A stretch of 64,000 bases of DNA from an uncultured Prevotellaceae bacterium. GTDB taxonomy: Bacteria > Bacteroidota > Bacteroidia > Bacteroidales > Bacteroidaceae. Each line of letters starts with the position of its first letter. The first letter of the stretch is position 1. The notes beneath the pieces were generated by a model, which had not been told where the DNA came from, did no database searches, and was given only the letters and a program-made list of their open reading frames with translations. The translations under genes were made by a program, and so were the position numbers. Shown here in pieces: positions 32,563-42,937 of this stretch. The DNA is taken from NCBI GenBank assembly GCA_947176895.1, contig CAMWSK010000003.1, forward strand, positions 62,001-126,000. Reading direction: 5' to 3'.

Positions 32563-34611
32563 TTACAGAATGTCGTAGCTCCTCTTGATGAAGTTGGTCA
32601 GCTGTTCGCCTTGTAACAAGCCGTTTTGCAGCAGTGCGAGATCGATGATCTGTTTCACCTTCTCGTTGCCTTGTGCATACCGGGCCAAGATGTCGTCGCG
32701 CTTCTTTTCCTCAGCCTTGATGTCGTCGCCACACTTTTTCAGGTCTTCCTTCTCGGCGTCACTGATTTCCTCGGGCTTTTTCTTGTCCTGCTCTTGGCGA
32801 AGAACGGCCTGACGGGCATTCAGTCCGCGCAGCTCGGCCTCGATGGGCTTCAATGCTTCGGCCGTGCTTTCTTCGCTGTTCTCCAGAATGTCCTTAATCA
32901 GCTTGTTGTCGGTGTTGAGCACCATGCTGTACATGTCGGGCATCTCGCCATAGAAGTCCATGCCGGGCTGAATCTTTGCCATCTCTTTCATGCGGCGCAT
33001 GTACTCGCTTTGGGTGAGCACCACAGGCAGTGCGTTTTCGCCCATGGCCTTCGTCTCCACGTGAAATTCCGTCTTCCCGCCTGCGGGCACCTGACTCTTG
33101 AACAGGGTGGAGAGCTTGCCTGCACGGCTTTCTTCCAGTTCCTCATGTTTCGCGTCTTCCTTCTCAATCAAACGGTCGAGCAGGTCGCCGTCCACACGTG
33201 CGAAGGTGGTCTTCTCCAGCTTGCGTTCCAGCAACTGCACCAGGGGAGTGTCCAGTTGTCCGTTGAGCAGGAGCACGTTATAGCCCTTGTCTTTGGCAGC
33301 CTGTATGTAAGTCCACTGTTGGTCTTTGTCCTGGGCATAGAGGTAAACGAGTTGTCCGTCCTTGTTGGTCTGGTTGTCCTTGATGAGGGTCTGATACTCC
33401 TCCATGGTGTAGTTCTTGCCATCCACATCGGTGAAGAGGAAGAACTTGTTGGCCTTGTCGTAGAAGTCCTCCTGGGTGAGCATGCCATAGTTGATGAAGA
33501 TGCGCAGGTCGTTCCATTTCTCTTCAAAGTCCTTGCGGTCCTGCTTGAAGAGCTGTTGCAGCCGGTCGCTCACCTTCTTGGTGATATACGAGCTGATTTT
33601 CTTCACATTCTGGTCACTCTGCAGATAGCTGCGGCTCACGTTCAGGGGAATGTCGGGACTGTCGATCACACCGTGCAGCAGCATCAGGAAGTCGGGCACG
33701 ATGCCTTCCACGTTGTCGGTCACGAACACCTGGTTGCAATAGAGTTGAATCTTGTTGCGTTGCAGCTCCATCTGGTTCTTCACTTTGGGGAAGTAGAGTA
33801 CACCCGTGAGGTTGAAGGGATAGTCCACGTTCAGGTGAATCCAGAACAGAGGCTCGTCGGTCATGGGGTAGAGGCCGCGATAGAATTCCTTGTAGTCCTC
33901 GTCCTTCAGGTCTGCGGGTTTCTTGGTCCAGATGGGAGTGGTGTCGTTGATTACGTTGTCCTCTTCGGTGTCCTGCATTTTGCCATCCTTCCATTCCTGC
34001 TTTTTGCCGAACACGACGGGCACGGCCAGGAAGCGGCAATACTTTTTCAAGAGGCCTTCCAGTTTGTTCTTCTCCAGGAAATCCTTCTGGTCATCATCGA
34101 TGTACATGATGATGTCGGTGCCGCGGTCGGCCTTCTCCGTCTCTTCGAGCGTGAACTCGGGGCTGCCGTCGCAACTCCACTTTTGGGCGGGGGCATCCTG
34201 ATAGCTCTTCGTCACAATCTCCACCTTCTTGCTCACCATGAACGAACTGTAGAAGCCCAGGCCGAAGTGACCGATGATGGCGTTGGCGTCATCCTTGTAT
34301 TTGTCCAGAAAATCATTGGCTCCGGAGAAGGCAATCTGGTTGATGTAGCGTTCGATTTCATCAGCCGTCATGCCGATGCCGCGGTCGCTCACGGTGATGG
34401 TGCCGGCCTCCTTGTCGATGCTCACGCGCACCGACAGGTCGCCCAACTCGCCCTGAAACTCGCCTTTTCCGGCCAGGGTCTTTAATTTTTGTGTGGCATC
34501 ACAGGCGTTGCTCACAATCTCGCGGATGAAAATCTCGTGATCGCTGTACAAGAACTTTTTGATGACGGGGAAGATGTTCTCGGTTGTAACCCCGATGTTT
34601 CCTGTTTGCAT
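32563..34611 (-). CDS. htpG: Chaperone protein HtpG (Hsp90)
   Basis: A 682-residue Hsp90 homologue, longer than the E. coli protein of about 624 residues, as is common in Bacteroidetes. The GHKL ATP-binding domain is N-terminal: FIREIVSNACDAT (about 28-40), DRGIGMT and HFGLGFYSSFMVS. The middle and C-terminal dimerisation domains follow. The extra length sits near the C-terminus, in a charged helical stretch (RQEQDKKKPEEISDAEKEDLKKCGDD). It lies 21 nt downstream of clpC, so the two proteostasis genes probably share a transcript. Confidence 0.95.
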   Translation of the reverse strand: MQTGNIGVTTENIFPVIKKFLYSDHEIFIREIVSNACDATQKLKTLAGKGEFQGELGDLSVRVSIDKEAGTITVSDRGIGMTADEIERYINQIAFSGANDFLDKYKDDANAIIGHFGLGFYSSFMVSKKVEIVTKSYQDAPAQKWSCDGSPEFTLEETEKADRGTDIIMYIDDDQKDFLEKNKLEGLLKKYCRFLAVPVVFGKKQEWKDGKMQDTEEDNVINDTTPIWTKKPADLKDEDYKEFYRGLYPMTDEPLFWIHLNVDYPFNLTGVLYFPKVKNQMELQRNKIQLYCNQVFVTDNVEGIVPDFLMLLHGVIDSPDIPLNVSRSYLQSDQNVKKISSYITKKVSDRLQQLFKQDRKDFEEKWNDLRIFINYGMLTQEDFYDKANKFFLFTDVDGKNYTMEEYQTLIKDNQTNKDGQLVYLYAQDKDQQWTYIQAAKDKGYNVLLLNGQLDTPLVQLLERKLEKTTFARVDGDLLDRLIEKEDAKHEELEESRAGKLSTLFKSQVPAGGKTEFHVETKAMGENALPVVLTQSEYMRRMKEMAKIQPGMDFYGEMPDMYSMVLNTDNKLIKDILENSEESTAEALKPIEAELRGLNARQAVLRQEQDKKKPEEISDAEKEDLKKCGDDIKAEEKKRDDILARYAQGNEKVKQIIDLALLQNGLLQGEQLTNFIKRSYDIL

Positions 34612-34632
34612 GTTATATATTATAATGTATGG

Positions 34633-37152
34633 TTATTGTTTTTGTTCTATCTCGATTTTCCCCTCTTTGGCACGTGCCACGAAAGTGGTGCCCATGGGGG
34701 CGTCGTCCAGGATGGCCTGGCAGAGCGGGTCCTCCAGATGATGCTGCAGGGCACGCCTCAGCGGGCGGGCGCCATATTGTGCGTCATAGCCCTCCTTGCC
34801 CAGCAGCTGACGGGCGGCAGGTGTCACCTCCAGGTGGAAGCCCTGCTGCTCGATTCTTTGTTGCAGGGGGAGAAGTTCGATGCCCACAATCTTTTGGATG
34901 GCCTCCTCGGAAAGCTGGTTGAAGTAGACAATATCATCCAACCGGTTGAGGAACTCGGGCGCAAACTCTTTCTTGATGCTTTTGGATATCATGGAGTTGG
35001 CTCTGTCTTTCTCAATCTTTCCTGAAGAGGAGGATTGAAAGCCGATACCGTTGCCGAAGTCTTTCAACTGGCGTGTGCCGCTGTTGCTGGTCATCACGAT
35101 GATGGTGTTTTTGAAGTCGATGGTGGCTCCGTTGCCGTCGGTCAGCCGGCCTTCGTCCATCACCTGCAGCAGCATGTTGAACACATCGTGGTGGGCTTTC
35201 TCAATCTCGTCGAACAGCACGATAGAGTAGGGCTTGCGGCGCACTTTCTCGGTCAGTTCGCCACCTTCCTCGAATCCCACGTATCCCGGAGGGGCACCCA
35301 CCATGCGGCTCACGTTGTGCTTCTCCATAAACTCGCTCATGTCCACACGGATGAGAGCGTCCTCGGAACCGAACACCTCACGTGCCAGCATCTTTGTCAG
35401 ATAGGTCTTGCCCACGCCTGTGGGTCCCACGAACATGAAGATGCCGATGGGGCGGTTGGGGTCTTTCAGTCCCACCCGCGAACGCTGTATGCTTCTCACC
35501 AGGGTGTCTATGGCTTCGTCCTGACCCACCACGTGGCGTTTCAGGCTCTGTGCCATATTCTTCAGTTGCTTGTTTTCCTGTCCTCCGATACGTTGCACGG
35601 GGATGCCGGTCATCTGGCTCACCACCTGTGCCACCGTCTCGGCATCAATGTCCCGGCGGTTGTCCTTCAGTTCCTGCTCCCAGATGGCCCGTCGCTGTTC
35701 CAGACTGCGTTGTGCCACCTCCAGCTGGTCGCGCAGGTCGGCGGCCAGCTCGAAGTTCTGCTTCTTCACCGCATCGTTCTTCTCCTCTTCCAGCCGTGTC
35801 ACCTCCTTTTCCAGATGAGTGATGTCGGCCGGGATGGGGATGTCCTGGATATGGATGCGGCTGCCCGTCTCGTCCATGATGTCGATGGCCTTGTCGGGGA
35901 ATTGGCGGTCGCTGATATAGCGCTCTGCCAGGCGCACGCACTCGGCCAAAGCCTCGTCGGTGAAATGCACGTTGTGGTGCTGCTCGTAGCGTTCGCGCAG
36001 GTTCTTCAGGATGACCAGTGTCTGTCCGGCGGTGGTGGGTTCCACCATCACTTTTTGGAAACGACGCTCCAGAGCACCGTCTTTCTCGATGCTCTTGTGG
36101 TATTCCTTCAGTGTGGTTGCACCGATACATTGTATGGCTCCGCGGCTCAGGGCCGGCTTCATCAGGTTGGCGGCGTCCATGCTGCCGGCGGCCGATCCGG
36201 CGCCAATCATCGTATGTATCTCGTCGATGAAGATGATGATTTCGGGATGTTCTTTCAGCTCGTTGATGATGGCCTTGATACGCTCTTCAAACTGGCCGCG
36301 ATACTTGGTTCCGGCCACCACGCTGCCCAGGTCGAGCACCACGATGCGCTTGTCCCACAGGGCACGGCTGATGGTTCGGTCCACGATTTTCTGTGCCAGC
36401 CCTTCGGCAATGGCGCTTTTGCCCACGCCGGGTTCGCCGATGAGGATGGGGTTGTTCTTCTTGCGGCGGCTCAGAATCTGTGCCACACGCTGAATCTCCG
36501 TCTCGCGCCCCACCACAGGGTCCAGCAGTTTGTCCTTGGCCGCCTGTGTCAGGTCTGTGCCAAACTGGTCGAGGGCCGGCGTGTCGCTCTGCCCGCTGCT
36601 CTTTTTCTCCCGGTTTACGGTCTGCGTACGAGAAGGGAAATCCTCATCCTCTTCTTCCTCGTCAAACTCCTCTTCTTCGTTGCCGCCACCGAATCCGAAT
36701 CCGTTTTTCGGGGCTTCCACGATGCCCAGCGCGTCCATCAGGGCCGGAGCCGTCACGTTCTGTTCCTTCAGGATTTCCGCTCCGTCGTTGTGCTCGTCTT
36801 GCAGGATGCCCAAAAGCAACATCTTCAGATCTATCACCTGGCAGTTCATTTCACGGCACGTGTTCACGCATCGCTTGATGACACGTGTGCTGGCACCGTC
36901 CAGTTCCAATTCGGAGATGTCGGAGGGCTGAAAGGCCGATGGGTTGGCCTGTGCCCGACGTTCCAACTCGTGTTGCAACACATCGACGTTCACGCCCAGC
37001 CGGTGAAACACCTGGTTTACCAGAGGGGCTTGCTGATGCAGGATGCCAAGAAGCAGGAACAAGGGCGAAACCTGATCGCAACTGAGGCGGAAGGCTTCGC
37101 GTCTGCTCCACTCAAAGACGCCCTGCAATTCGGGTGCGAATCTTATTTCCAT
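34633..37152 (-). CDS. clpC: ATP-dependent Clp protease ATP-binding subunit ClpC
   Basis: A Hsp100 unfoldase of about 839 residues from ATG 37152 (MEIRFAPELQGVFEWSRREA). It has an N-terminal substrate/adaptor domain, AAA+ domain 1 with Walker A GEPGVGKSA (near 237), a middle region with a UVR-type motif (EEKNDAVKKQNFELAADLRDQ trimmed here to its core EKNDAVKKQNFELAADL, about 455-475) and AAA+ domain 2 with GPTGVGKT (near 574). The UVR motif and short middle domain mark ClpC rather than ClpB. An acidic Glu/Asp-rich insert lies near residues 155-175. It feeds ClpP; clpP is not here. Confidence 0.9.
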   Translation of the reverse strand: MEIRFAPELQGVFEWSRREAFRLSCDQVSPLFLLLGILHQQAPLVNQVFHRLGVNVDVLQHELERRAQANPSAFQPSDISELELDGASTRVIKRCVNTCREMNCQVIDLKMLLLGILQDEHNDGAEILKEQNVTAPALMDALGIVEAPKNGFGFGGGNEEEEFDEEEEDEDFPSRTQTVNREKKSSGQSDTPALDQFGTDLTQAAKDKLLDPVVGRETEIQRVAQILSRRKKNNPILIGEPGVGKSAIAEGLAQKIVDRTISRALWDKRIVVLDLGSVVAGTKYRGQFEERIKAIINELKEHPEIIIFIDEIHTMIGAGSAAGSMDAANLMKPALSRGAIQCIGATTLKEYHKSIEKDGALERRFQKVMVEPTTAGQTLVILKNLRERYEQHHNVHFTDEALAECVRLAERYISDRQFPDKAIDIMDETGSRIHIQDIPIPADITHLEKEVTRLEEEKNDAVKKQNFELAADLRDQLEVAQRSLEQRRAIWEQELKDNRRDIDAETVAQVVSQMTGIPVQRIGGQENKQLKNMAQSLKRHVVGQDEAIDTLVRSIQRSRVGLKDPNRPIGIFMFVGPTGVGKTYLTKMLAREVFGSEDALIRVDMSEFMEKHNVSRMVGAPPGYVGFEEGGELTEKVRRKPYSIVLFDEIEKAHHDVFNMLLQVMDEGRLTDGNGATIDFKNTIIVMTSNSGTRQLKDFGNGIGFQSSSSGKIEKDRANSMISKSIKKEFAPEFLNRLDDIVYFNQLSEEAIQKIVGIELLPLQQRIEQQGFHLEVTPAARQLLGKEGYDAQYGARPLRRALQHHLEDPLCQAILDDAPMGTTFVARAKEGKIEIEQKQ

Positions 37153-37334
37153 ATCTTGCTTTCTCCTTATCATTATATTATTATACTTTTGCATACAGCA
37201 AACGCCGTGCCAAGAAATTGCGACACTGACAAAGTGTCATTCTTTTCTGCTTGGCATGACAAAATTGCCTGACCGGCGCGGTTTTCTTAAGATTGGAATG
37301 CTTGTATTGATAATCAGCTACTTGCAGGATGTTG

Positions 37335-37425
37335 GAAAACATGTGGATGTTTTGACAAAAACATGAACACGTTTTTGAAAAACATGAACATGTTTGAGGC
37401 AATACATGAGCATGTTTTCAAAAAT
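37335..37425 (-). repeat. Intergenic 21-nt palindromic repeat, array C (4 units, inverted orientation)
   Basis: Cores AAAC or ATAC begin at 37337, 37359, 37380 and 37402, spacing 22, 21 and 22 (for example AAAACATGAACACGTTTTTG). The T-rich side points left, opposite to arrays A, B and F. It lies in the 533-bp divergent gap between clpC and gyrA, which otherwise holds the gyrA promoter at 37625 and nothing else I can identify. Confidence 0.8.
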
Positions 37426-37624
37426 CTTCCTGGTGTTGTTTAAAAAAGCATCTGCATGATTCTTTTTGGGGTTCTTCGCCGGGATGCCCGTACGGTCAAA
37501 ATGTCAGTCGTTACAGATGAAAAACGTAAGGCCCCAAAAACAGGCAAATCCCTGTAAAAGCCCTTTCCTTGCATTCTGAGCGCATGGAAGCTTCCTCGCG
37601 GGGTGTAAATTAAGGAGGCCTAAA

Positions 37625-37656
37625 TTTGCAGGAAACGGCGTTTTTTCGTAATTTTG
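37625..37656 (+). promoter_or_regulatory. Bacteroidetes-type promoter for gyrA
   Basis: TTTG (37625-37628), exactly 20 nt, then TAATTTTG (37649-37656), a full consensus match, 29 nt before the gyrA ATG. Confidence 0.8.
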
Positions 37657-37685
37657 TAGTCAAAGAACATCTTTATTAACAGACA

Positions 37686-40193
37686 ATGACAGACACAGAA
37701 GACAGAATTCTGAAAGTGGATATCGAGCAGGAGATGCGGAAGAGCTACATCGACTACTCGATGTCCGTAATCGTGGCCCGTGCGTTGCCCGATGCACGTG
37801 ACGGCTTCAAACCCGTTCACCGCCGCATCCTTTTCGGTATGCGCGAGTTGGGCAATCTGCACAACAAACCTTATAAGAAGAGTGCGCGTACCGTGGGTGA
37901 TGTGCTTGGTAAGTACCATCCCCATGGCGACGGTTCGGTGTATGGCGCATTGGTGCGCATGGCCCAGGAGTGGAACATGCGTTACACACTGGTCGACGGT
38001 CAGGGTAACTTCGGTTCGGTTGACGGCGACAGCGCCGCTGCCATGCGTTACACCGAGGCCCGGTTGAGCATGATGGGCGAGGCCATGATGCAGGATTTGG
38101 AAAAGGAAACCGTGGACATGGCGCTGAACTTCGACGATTCGCTGCGCGAGCCCACCGTGTTGCCCACCCGTATTCCCAACCTGCTGGTGAACGGTGCCAC
38201 GGGTATTGCCGTGGGTATGGCCACCAACATCCCCACCCACAACCTGGGCGAGGTGGTGGAGGCCTGTCAGGCTTTTGTGGACAATCCCGAACTGCAGAGC
38301 CTCGACCTGATGAAGTGGATCAAGGGTCCCGACTTTCCCACGGGCGCCTATATCATGGGACTGCAGGGAATCAAGGATGCCTATGAGACCGGTCGCGGAC
38401 GCATCATCATGCGTGCCAAGGGCGAGGTGGAAACACAGAACGACAAGGATACGATTGTCTTTACGGAGATTCCTTATGGCGTAAACAAGTCGGAGCTGAT
38501 CAAGAGCATCGCCCAGCTGGTGATTGACAAGAAAATCGACGGCATCAGCCATGTGAACGATGAGACCGACAAGGATGGTATGCGCATCGTGGTGGACATC
38601 AAGCGCGATGCCAACGCCCAGGTGGTGATGAACAAGCTGTTCAAGATGACGGCTCTGCAAACGTCGTTCAGCGTGAATGCCATTGCTTTGGTGAAAGGGC
38701 GCCCCCGTCTGCTGACATTGCGCGACTGCATCAAGGTGTTCGTGGACCATCGTCGCGACGTGATTCTGCGCCGTACGGCTTTCGACTTGCGTAAGGCTCA
38801 GGAACGCAGCCACATCCTTGAGGGACTGATTCTGGCATGCGACAATATTGATGAGGTGGTACACATCATCCGCGGAAGCAAGACACCCGCCGATGCCCAG
38901 CGTAACCTGGAGGCCCGCTTCGAGCTGGATGAGTTGCAGAGCAAGGCCATCGTGGACATGCGCCTGTCGCAGCTCACCGGTCTGCGCATGGATGACCTGC
39001 GCAACGAGTATGCCGACCTGCAAAAGAAAATCGAGTTTTATAACCGGTTGCTGGTGGACGTGGAATTGCAGAACAAGGTAATCAAGGACGAGCTGGAGGA
39101 GGTGAAGCAGCAGTATGCCGACCCCCGCCGCACCGAAATCCGCCCTGCTGCCGATGAGTTCAACGCCGAGGACTTCTATGCCGATGACGAGGTGGTGATA
39201 ACCATCAGCCACATGGGATATATCAAGCGTACCCCCCTGGCCGAGTTCCGCGCCCAGAGCCGTGGAGGTGTGGGCAGCAAGGCTGCTTCCACGCGCGACA
39301 ACGACTTTGTGGAGAGCCTCTACACGGCCACGATGCACAACACCATGCTGTTCTTCACCCAAAACGGCCGTTGCTACTGGACAAAGGTGTACGAACTGCC
39401 CGAGGGTGCCAAGAACAACAAGGGACGTGCTTTGCAGAACCTGTTGAACATCGAGGGCGGAGACAAGGTGAATGCCTGTCTGTGTATCCGCAAACTGGCC
39501 GACCCCGAGTTCTGCGCACGCCACTATGTGTTGTTTGCCACCAAGGATGGCGTAATCAAGAAGACGTGCCTCACGGAATACAGCCGTCCCCGCACCAATG
39601 GCGTGAATGCCATCAGCATCAACGAGGGTGACAGCGTGGTGAGTGTCCAACTGACCAACGGTGAGGACGAGATAGTGATTGCCAACCGCAACGGACGTGC
39701 CATACACTTCAGCGAGAAGGACGTGCGCCCCATGGGACGAACGGCAACAGGTGTCTCCTCCATGCAGCTGGATGATGACGGCGACGAGGTGGTTGGCATG
39801 GTTGTGGTGGAGAACCCCGAGACCGACTGCATCGTATGTATCAGCGAGAACGGTTTCGGCAAAAAGAGCCTGGCATCGGACTATCGCATGACCAGCCGCC
39901 GTGCCAAGGGTGTGAAGACCCTGGAGGTGACCGAGAAGACCGGCAAACTGGTGACGGTGCGCTCGGTGGACGATTCGCAGGACCTGATGATCATCAACAA
40001 GAGCGGTGTGACGATACGTTTGCATGTGGACGAGATTCGCCAGACGGGGCGTGTGGCCCAGGGCGTGAAGCTCATAGACATTGCCAAGCGCAACGATATC
40101 ATCAGCAGCGTGTGTGTGGTGCCTCGCGAGGATGAAAACACCGAGGAGGCCGACGGACAGCCAAATAGTGAACAAGAAAAAATAACCGATTAA
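37686..40193 (+). CDS. gyrA: DNA gyrase subunit A
   Basis: An 835-residue topoisomerase subunit that cuts and rejoins DNA for negative supercoiling. The winged-helix/tower domain holds the catalytic Tyr at 122 (AAMRYTEAR), and the C-terminal half shows beta-propeller repeats such as [12 protein letters not shown] and [14 protein letters not shown], with the GyrA-box-like motif QSRGGVGS near 520, which favours GyrA over ParC. Residue numbering matches E. coli through Tyr122; the quinolone region reads [10 protein letters not shown], so position 83 is Gly and 87 is Gly. Followed 20 nt later by a TPR gene. Confidence 0.94.
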   Translation: MTDTEDRILKVDIEQEMRKSYIDYSMSVIVARALPDARDGFKPVHRRILFGMRELGNLHNKPYKKSARTVGDVLGKYHPHGDGSVYGALVRMAQEWNMRYTLVDGQGNFGSVDGDSAAAMRYTEARLSMMGEAMMQDLEKETVDMALNFDDSLREPTVLPTRIPNLLVNGATGIAVGMATNIPTHNLGEVVEACQAFVDNPELQSLDLMKWIKGPDFPTGAYIMGLQGIKDAYETGRGRIIMRAKGEVETQNDKDTIVFTEIPYGVNKSELIKSIAQLVIDKKIDGISHVNDETDKDGMRIVVDIKRDANAQVVMNKLFKMTALQTSFSVNAIALVKGRPRLLTLRDCIKVFVDHRRDVILRRTAFDLRKAQERSHILEGLILACDNIDEVVHIIRGSKTPADAQRNLEARFELDELQSKAIVDMRLSQLTGLRMDDLRNEYADLQKKIEFYNRLLVDVELQNKVIKDELEEVKQQYADPRRTEIRPAADEFNAEDFYADDEVVITISHMGYIKRTPLAEFRAQSRGGVGSKAASTRDNDFVESLYTATMHNTMLFFTQNGRCYWTKVYELPEGAKNNKGRALQNLLNIEGGDKVNACLCIRKLADPEFCARHYVLFATKDGVIKKTCLTEYSRPRTNGVNAISINEGDSVVSVQLTNGEDEIVIANRNGRAIHFSEKDVRPMGRTATGVSSMQLDDDGDEVVGMVVVENPETDCIVCISENGFGKKSLASDYRMTSRRAKGVKTLEVTEKTGKLVTVRSVDDSQDLMIINKSGVTIRLHVDEIRQTGRVAQGVKLIDIAKRNDIISSVCVVPREDENTEEADGQPNSEQEKITD

Positions 40194-40213
40194 TTCATTT
40201 AAATCTACAAATT

Positions 40214-41593
40214 ATGAAAAAGGTATTTTTGAGCATGATAGCTCTGGGCATGCTTACGGTTGCCCGGGCACAGCAGTTGACTCCCGAGGAAAAGGCTGCC
40301 TTGAAGGCTGCACAGAAGGAGGCTAAGACCGAGATGACCGCAGGCATCAAGTTGCGTGATGAGGTGCTGCTGCTGAACACGGCCATCCAGGAGGAACAGG
40401 CCAAGGAGGAAAAGGCCAACCAAGAGAAAATCAAGGAAAAACAGGCTCAGATTAAAGTAAAAAGCCTGGAGGCCATCGATCATCTGCAAAAAGCGTTGAG
40501 AAGCGGCATGATCGCTGACAAGAAAATCTTTGAGCCGGCCAAAGCCTTGGACGATGTGGGCACGTTCGCTCTGAATCCCGAATTGAATCTGGCTGCCCAG
40601 GACCAACCCTTTGATACGCTGGCATACGCCAAGGCCGTGGATGCCGTGTGCGAGGGGTGCTATGGTGTGATCTCAAAGGGAAACAAGAAGGACGAGCTGC
40701 AGAAGATGGCCATTATGCAGAATGAGCTGAAAATGCCCAAGCTGATGACCTATTATGCCTACCTGACCCTTTGGTACACACAGGACAAGAACATCAAGGG
40801 AGCAGAGCAGGCCTTTGAGAAGTATAAGAACTTCGGCAAGGATTATCCTCTGGTGGCCGAGAACGATGCCGTGAAGAATCCTCAGTACCCCTTCAGCCAG
40901 TTTGCCTTTAACCTTTACTACACGGCTTATGAGTTGAAGGATTATGATTTGGCCGAGAAGTATTATAAGGAGGCTTTGGAATATCCCGATGAGAACAGCC
41001 ATAGTTTTGTGATTGCCAGCCGCCCCCAGATGTATAAGGAAGCGGGCGACACCGTGAAGTGGGCCAAAGCTTTGGAGGATGTGGTGATGCAGTTCGGAGA
41101 CGAGGAAGTGGGTGAGACCGCCCTGCAGAACCTGTTGAGCATCTACAGCCACCAGGGCAACGAGGTGATGGCAAAGAAGGTTGACGAGATTCTGGCAAAG
41201 AACCCCGAGAGCAAAGTGGCCAACTATGGCAAGGGCTACAGTTTGTTTGCCGCAGAGAAATTTGAGGAGGCCAAGCAATACTACGACAAGGCTATTGCCA
41301 TAGACGGCACATATGCCAACGCCTACTACATGGCAGGCATGTGTGAATACCGCACGGCGCTGGATAACTATTACAAGCAGATCGACTCAAAGAAGTACAC
41401 AAGCGTGTCGGCCATGAAGGAGGCAGAAGAAACGTACGTGCGCTCACACTTCCGTGCAGCTCTGCCTTATTTCGAGAAACTTCGCGAGTTGAAGCCTGAG
41501 GCTGTGGATGATTGGGCAAGCCCCCTGCAGAATATCTACAAGAATCTGGGCCAAACGGATAAAGCTGAAGAAATGGAGCAGTTGCTGAATTAA
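40214..41593 (+). CDS. Exported TPR protein downstream of gyrA
   Basis: A 459-residue protein with a signal peptide (about 1-19, ending ARAQ), then a Glu/Lys/Ala-rich coiled-coil segment (about 25-85), followed by TPR units, clearest at YTAYELKDYDLAEKYYKEALEYP (residues about 235-257, quoted only to mark position by its core DYDLAEKYYKEALE) and KFEEAKQYYDKAIAIDGTYANAYY. A periplasmic scaffold role is likely for such proteins. The 20-nt gap suggests cotranscription with gyrA. A nested palindrome (41629-41672) separates it from another TPR gene. Confidence 0.8.
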   Translation: MKKVFLSMIALGMLTVARAQQLTPEEKAALKAAQKEAKTEMTAGIKLRDEVLLLNTAIQEEQAKEEKANQEKIKEKQAQIKVKSLEAIDHLQKALRSGMIADKKIFEPAKALDDVGTFALNPELNLAAQDQPFDTLAYAKAVDAVCEGCYGVISKGNKKDELQKMAIMQNELKMPKLMTYYAYLTLWYTQDKNIKGAEQAFEKYKNFGKDYPLVAENDAVKNPQYPFSQFAFNLYYTAYELKDYDLAEKYYKEALEYPDENSHSFVIASRPQMYKEAGDTVKWAKALEDVVMQFGDEEVGETALQNLLSIYSHQGNEVMAKKVDEILAKNPESKVANYGKGYSLFAAEKFEEAKQYYDKAIAIDGTYANAYYMAGMCEYRTALDNYYKQIDSKKYTSVSAMKEAEETYVRSHFRAALPYFEKLRELKPEAVDDWASPLQNIYKNLGQTDKAEEMEQLLN

Positions 41594-41628
41594 GAAGCAC
41601 GCACTTCTTCCTGTGCATAAGTCAAACC

Positions 41629-41672
41629 GGCCTCATGGGCCTCATGAGTGTCTCATGAGGCATCATGAGGCC
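41629..41672 (+). terminator. Nested palindrome, probable terminator or attenuator
   Basis: GGCCTCATG (41629-41637) pairs with CATGAGGCC (41664-41672), and inside it GCCTCATGAG (41639-41648) pairs with CTCATGAGGC (41652-41661) around a TGT loop. The heptamer CCTCATG or its complement occurs four times in 44 nt. Only TTTG follows. Confidence 0.6.
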
Positions 41673-41695
41673 TTTGAAGATAAAACGGAAAAGAG

Positions 41696-42937
41696 ATGAA
41701 ACGAATACTCATACTGTTAGTCACATTTTTTTCTTTGACGTCGGGTTGGGCAGAGGACAAGCCTCAAGAGCCTGTGAAAGTAAAGGTGCTGCTGAAGAAT
41801 GCCAAATCCGCGATAAAGAACAACAACGAGCAGGAAAAAAATGAGACCGCCCTGTTGGAGGCCTTGGGACGTGAGGATGTCAATGACAAACAACGGGCAG
41901 AATTTCTGTATCTTTGTTCGGAACTTCAACGTAATCTGAACGACCAGCAGAACATGAAGCTTTACCTTAAGCAGGAATATGATACGCTGAAGTTCTTCAA
42001 CACGATACTCAAGATGGACAGACATCTGCTTCGCTGTGACAGTGTGGAGCGGTTGAGCGGGGTGTTCAAGTGGCGCGACAAGGCCCGAACCACCATTCTT
42101 AAATACCATGCCAACCTGCTTAGCGGAGGCAAATGGTTGCTCAAACGAGGGAATGTTGCCGAAGCATACGAGCATTTTGACATGTATCTGCGTATGCCGG
42201 ACGAACCCATGATGGAATCTCAGAAAGCCATAAGGGAGGATTCTGTTTTGTCGAAGGTGGCTTATTGGGCTACGATTTCCGCCTACAATGCCCGTCAGTA
42301 TGGAAATGCCCTCAAATATATGGATGATGCTGTGGCCGGTGTGGACACCGCCCTGCGGGCCTCGCTCATGGAGTATAAGGCGGTTTGCCAGAATCAGGTG
42401 AAAGACACACCGGGCTATGTGCAGACGTTGAAACAGGGAACCGAGAACTATGGCTCTCATGATTTCTTCTATCTCAATCTGATGGACTATTTCATAAGTG
42501 TGGACAGTGCGGATGTGGCGGTAAAATTAAGCAAGTACATGTTGATGCAGCAGGGTGAAAGGGCCTTGTATTGGTATGGAATGTGTCAGGCCTACCAACG
42601 CATGTGTGAGTATGACCGGATGGCACGTTGTGCAGACAGTACCTTGAACATCGACAACACGTTTGCGGATGCTTATTATTTGAAGGGCATTGCCTATTTG
42701 AATCAGGCTACAGCCTTTAGCAAGACCATGAGCAGCGATATTCGCAGTGCGAAGTTCAAGCGAGACCGTGTACGTCTGAACAGCCTGTTCCAAATGGCCC
42801 GTGGTCCGCTGGAGACCTACCGCGCCCTGCGCCCCGAGGAGAAACAGCGTTGGGGCGAACCGCTATATACCATTTATCTGAATCTGAACTTAGGAAAGGA
42901 GTTTTCCGAGATAGAAAAAGAACTGAATGCACAGTAA
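41696..42937 (+). CDS. Exported TPR-like protein
   Basis: A 413-residue protein with a signal peptide (about 1-19, cleavage near GWAED). The rest is helical with TPR-like pairs, for example GNALKYMDDAVAGVD (about 203-217) and YDRMARCADSTLNIDNTFADAYYLKGIAYL, trimmed here to the core NIDNTFADAYYLKGIAYL. No catalytic motif. It overlaps the following sensor kinase gene by 11 nt, so translation is coupled and the protein may feed signals to, or depend on, that kinase; this is inferred from position. Confidence 0.75.
   Translation: MKRILILLVTFFSLTSGWAEDKPQEPVKVKVLLKNAKSAIKNNNEQEKNETALLEALGREDVNDKQRAEFLYLCSELQRNLNDQQNMKLYLKQEYDTLKFFNTILKMDRHLLRCDSVERLSGVFKWRDKARTTILKYHANLLSGGKWLLKRGNVAEAYEHFDMYLRMPDEPMMESQKAIREDSVLSKVAYWATISAYNARQYGNALKYMDDAVAGVDTALRASLMEYKAVCQNQVKDTPGYVQTLKQGTENYGSHDFFYLNLMDYFISVDSADVAVKLSKYMLMQQGERALYWYGMCQAYQRMCEYDRMARCADSTLNIDNTFADAYYLKGIAYLNQATAFSKTMSSDIRSAKFKRDRVRLNSLFQMARGPLETYRALRPEEKQRWGEPLYTIYLNLNLGKEFSEIEKELNAQ

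Noticed and set aside
34633..37152. ClpB instead of ClpC
   Set aside because: The middle region is short and has a UVR-type motif; the long ClpB coiled-coil M domain is missing.
32626..40175. Very long antisense reading frames opposite conserved genes (for example 619 codons against htpG, 745 against clpC, 851 against gyrA, and 460 against ettA at 12305-13687)
   Set aside because: Their length follows from codon choice in the sense genes (few TTA, CTA and TCA codons leave the opposite frame open). The translated products are low in structure and rich in His/Val/Leu without family motifs, and no promoter pattern supports them.
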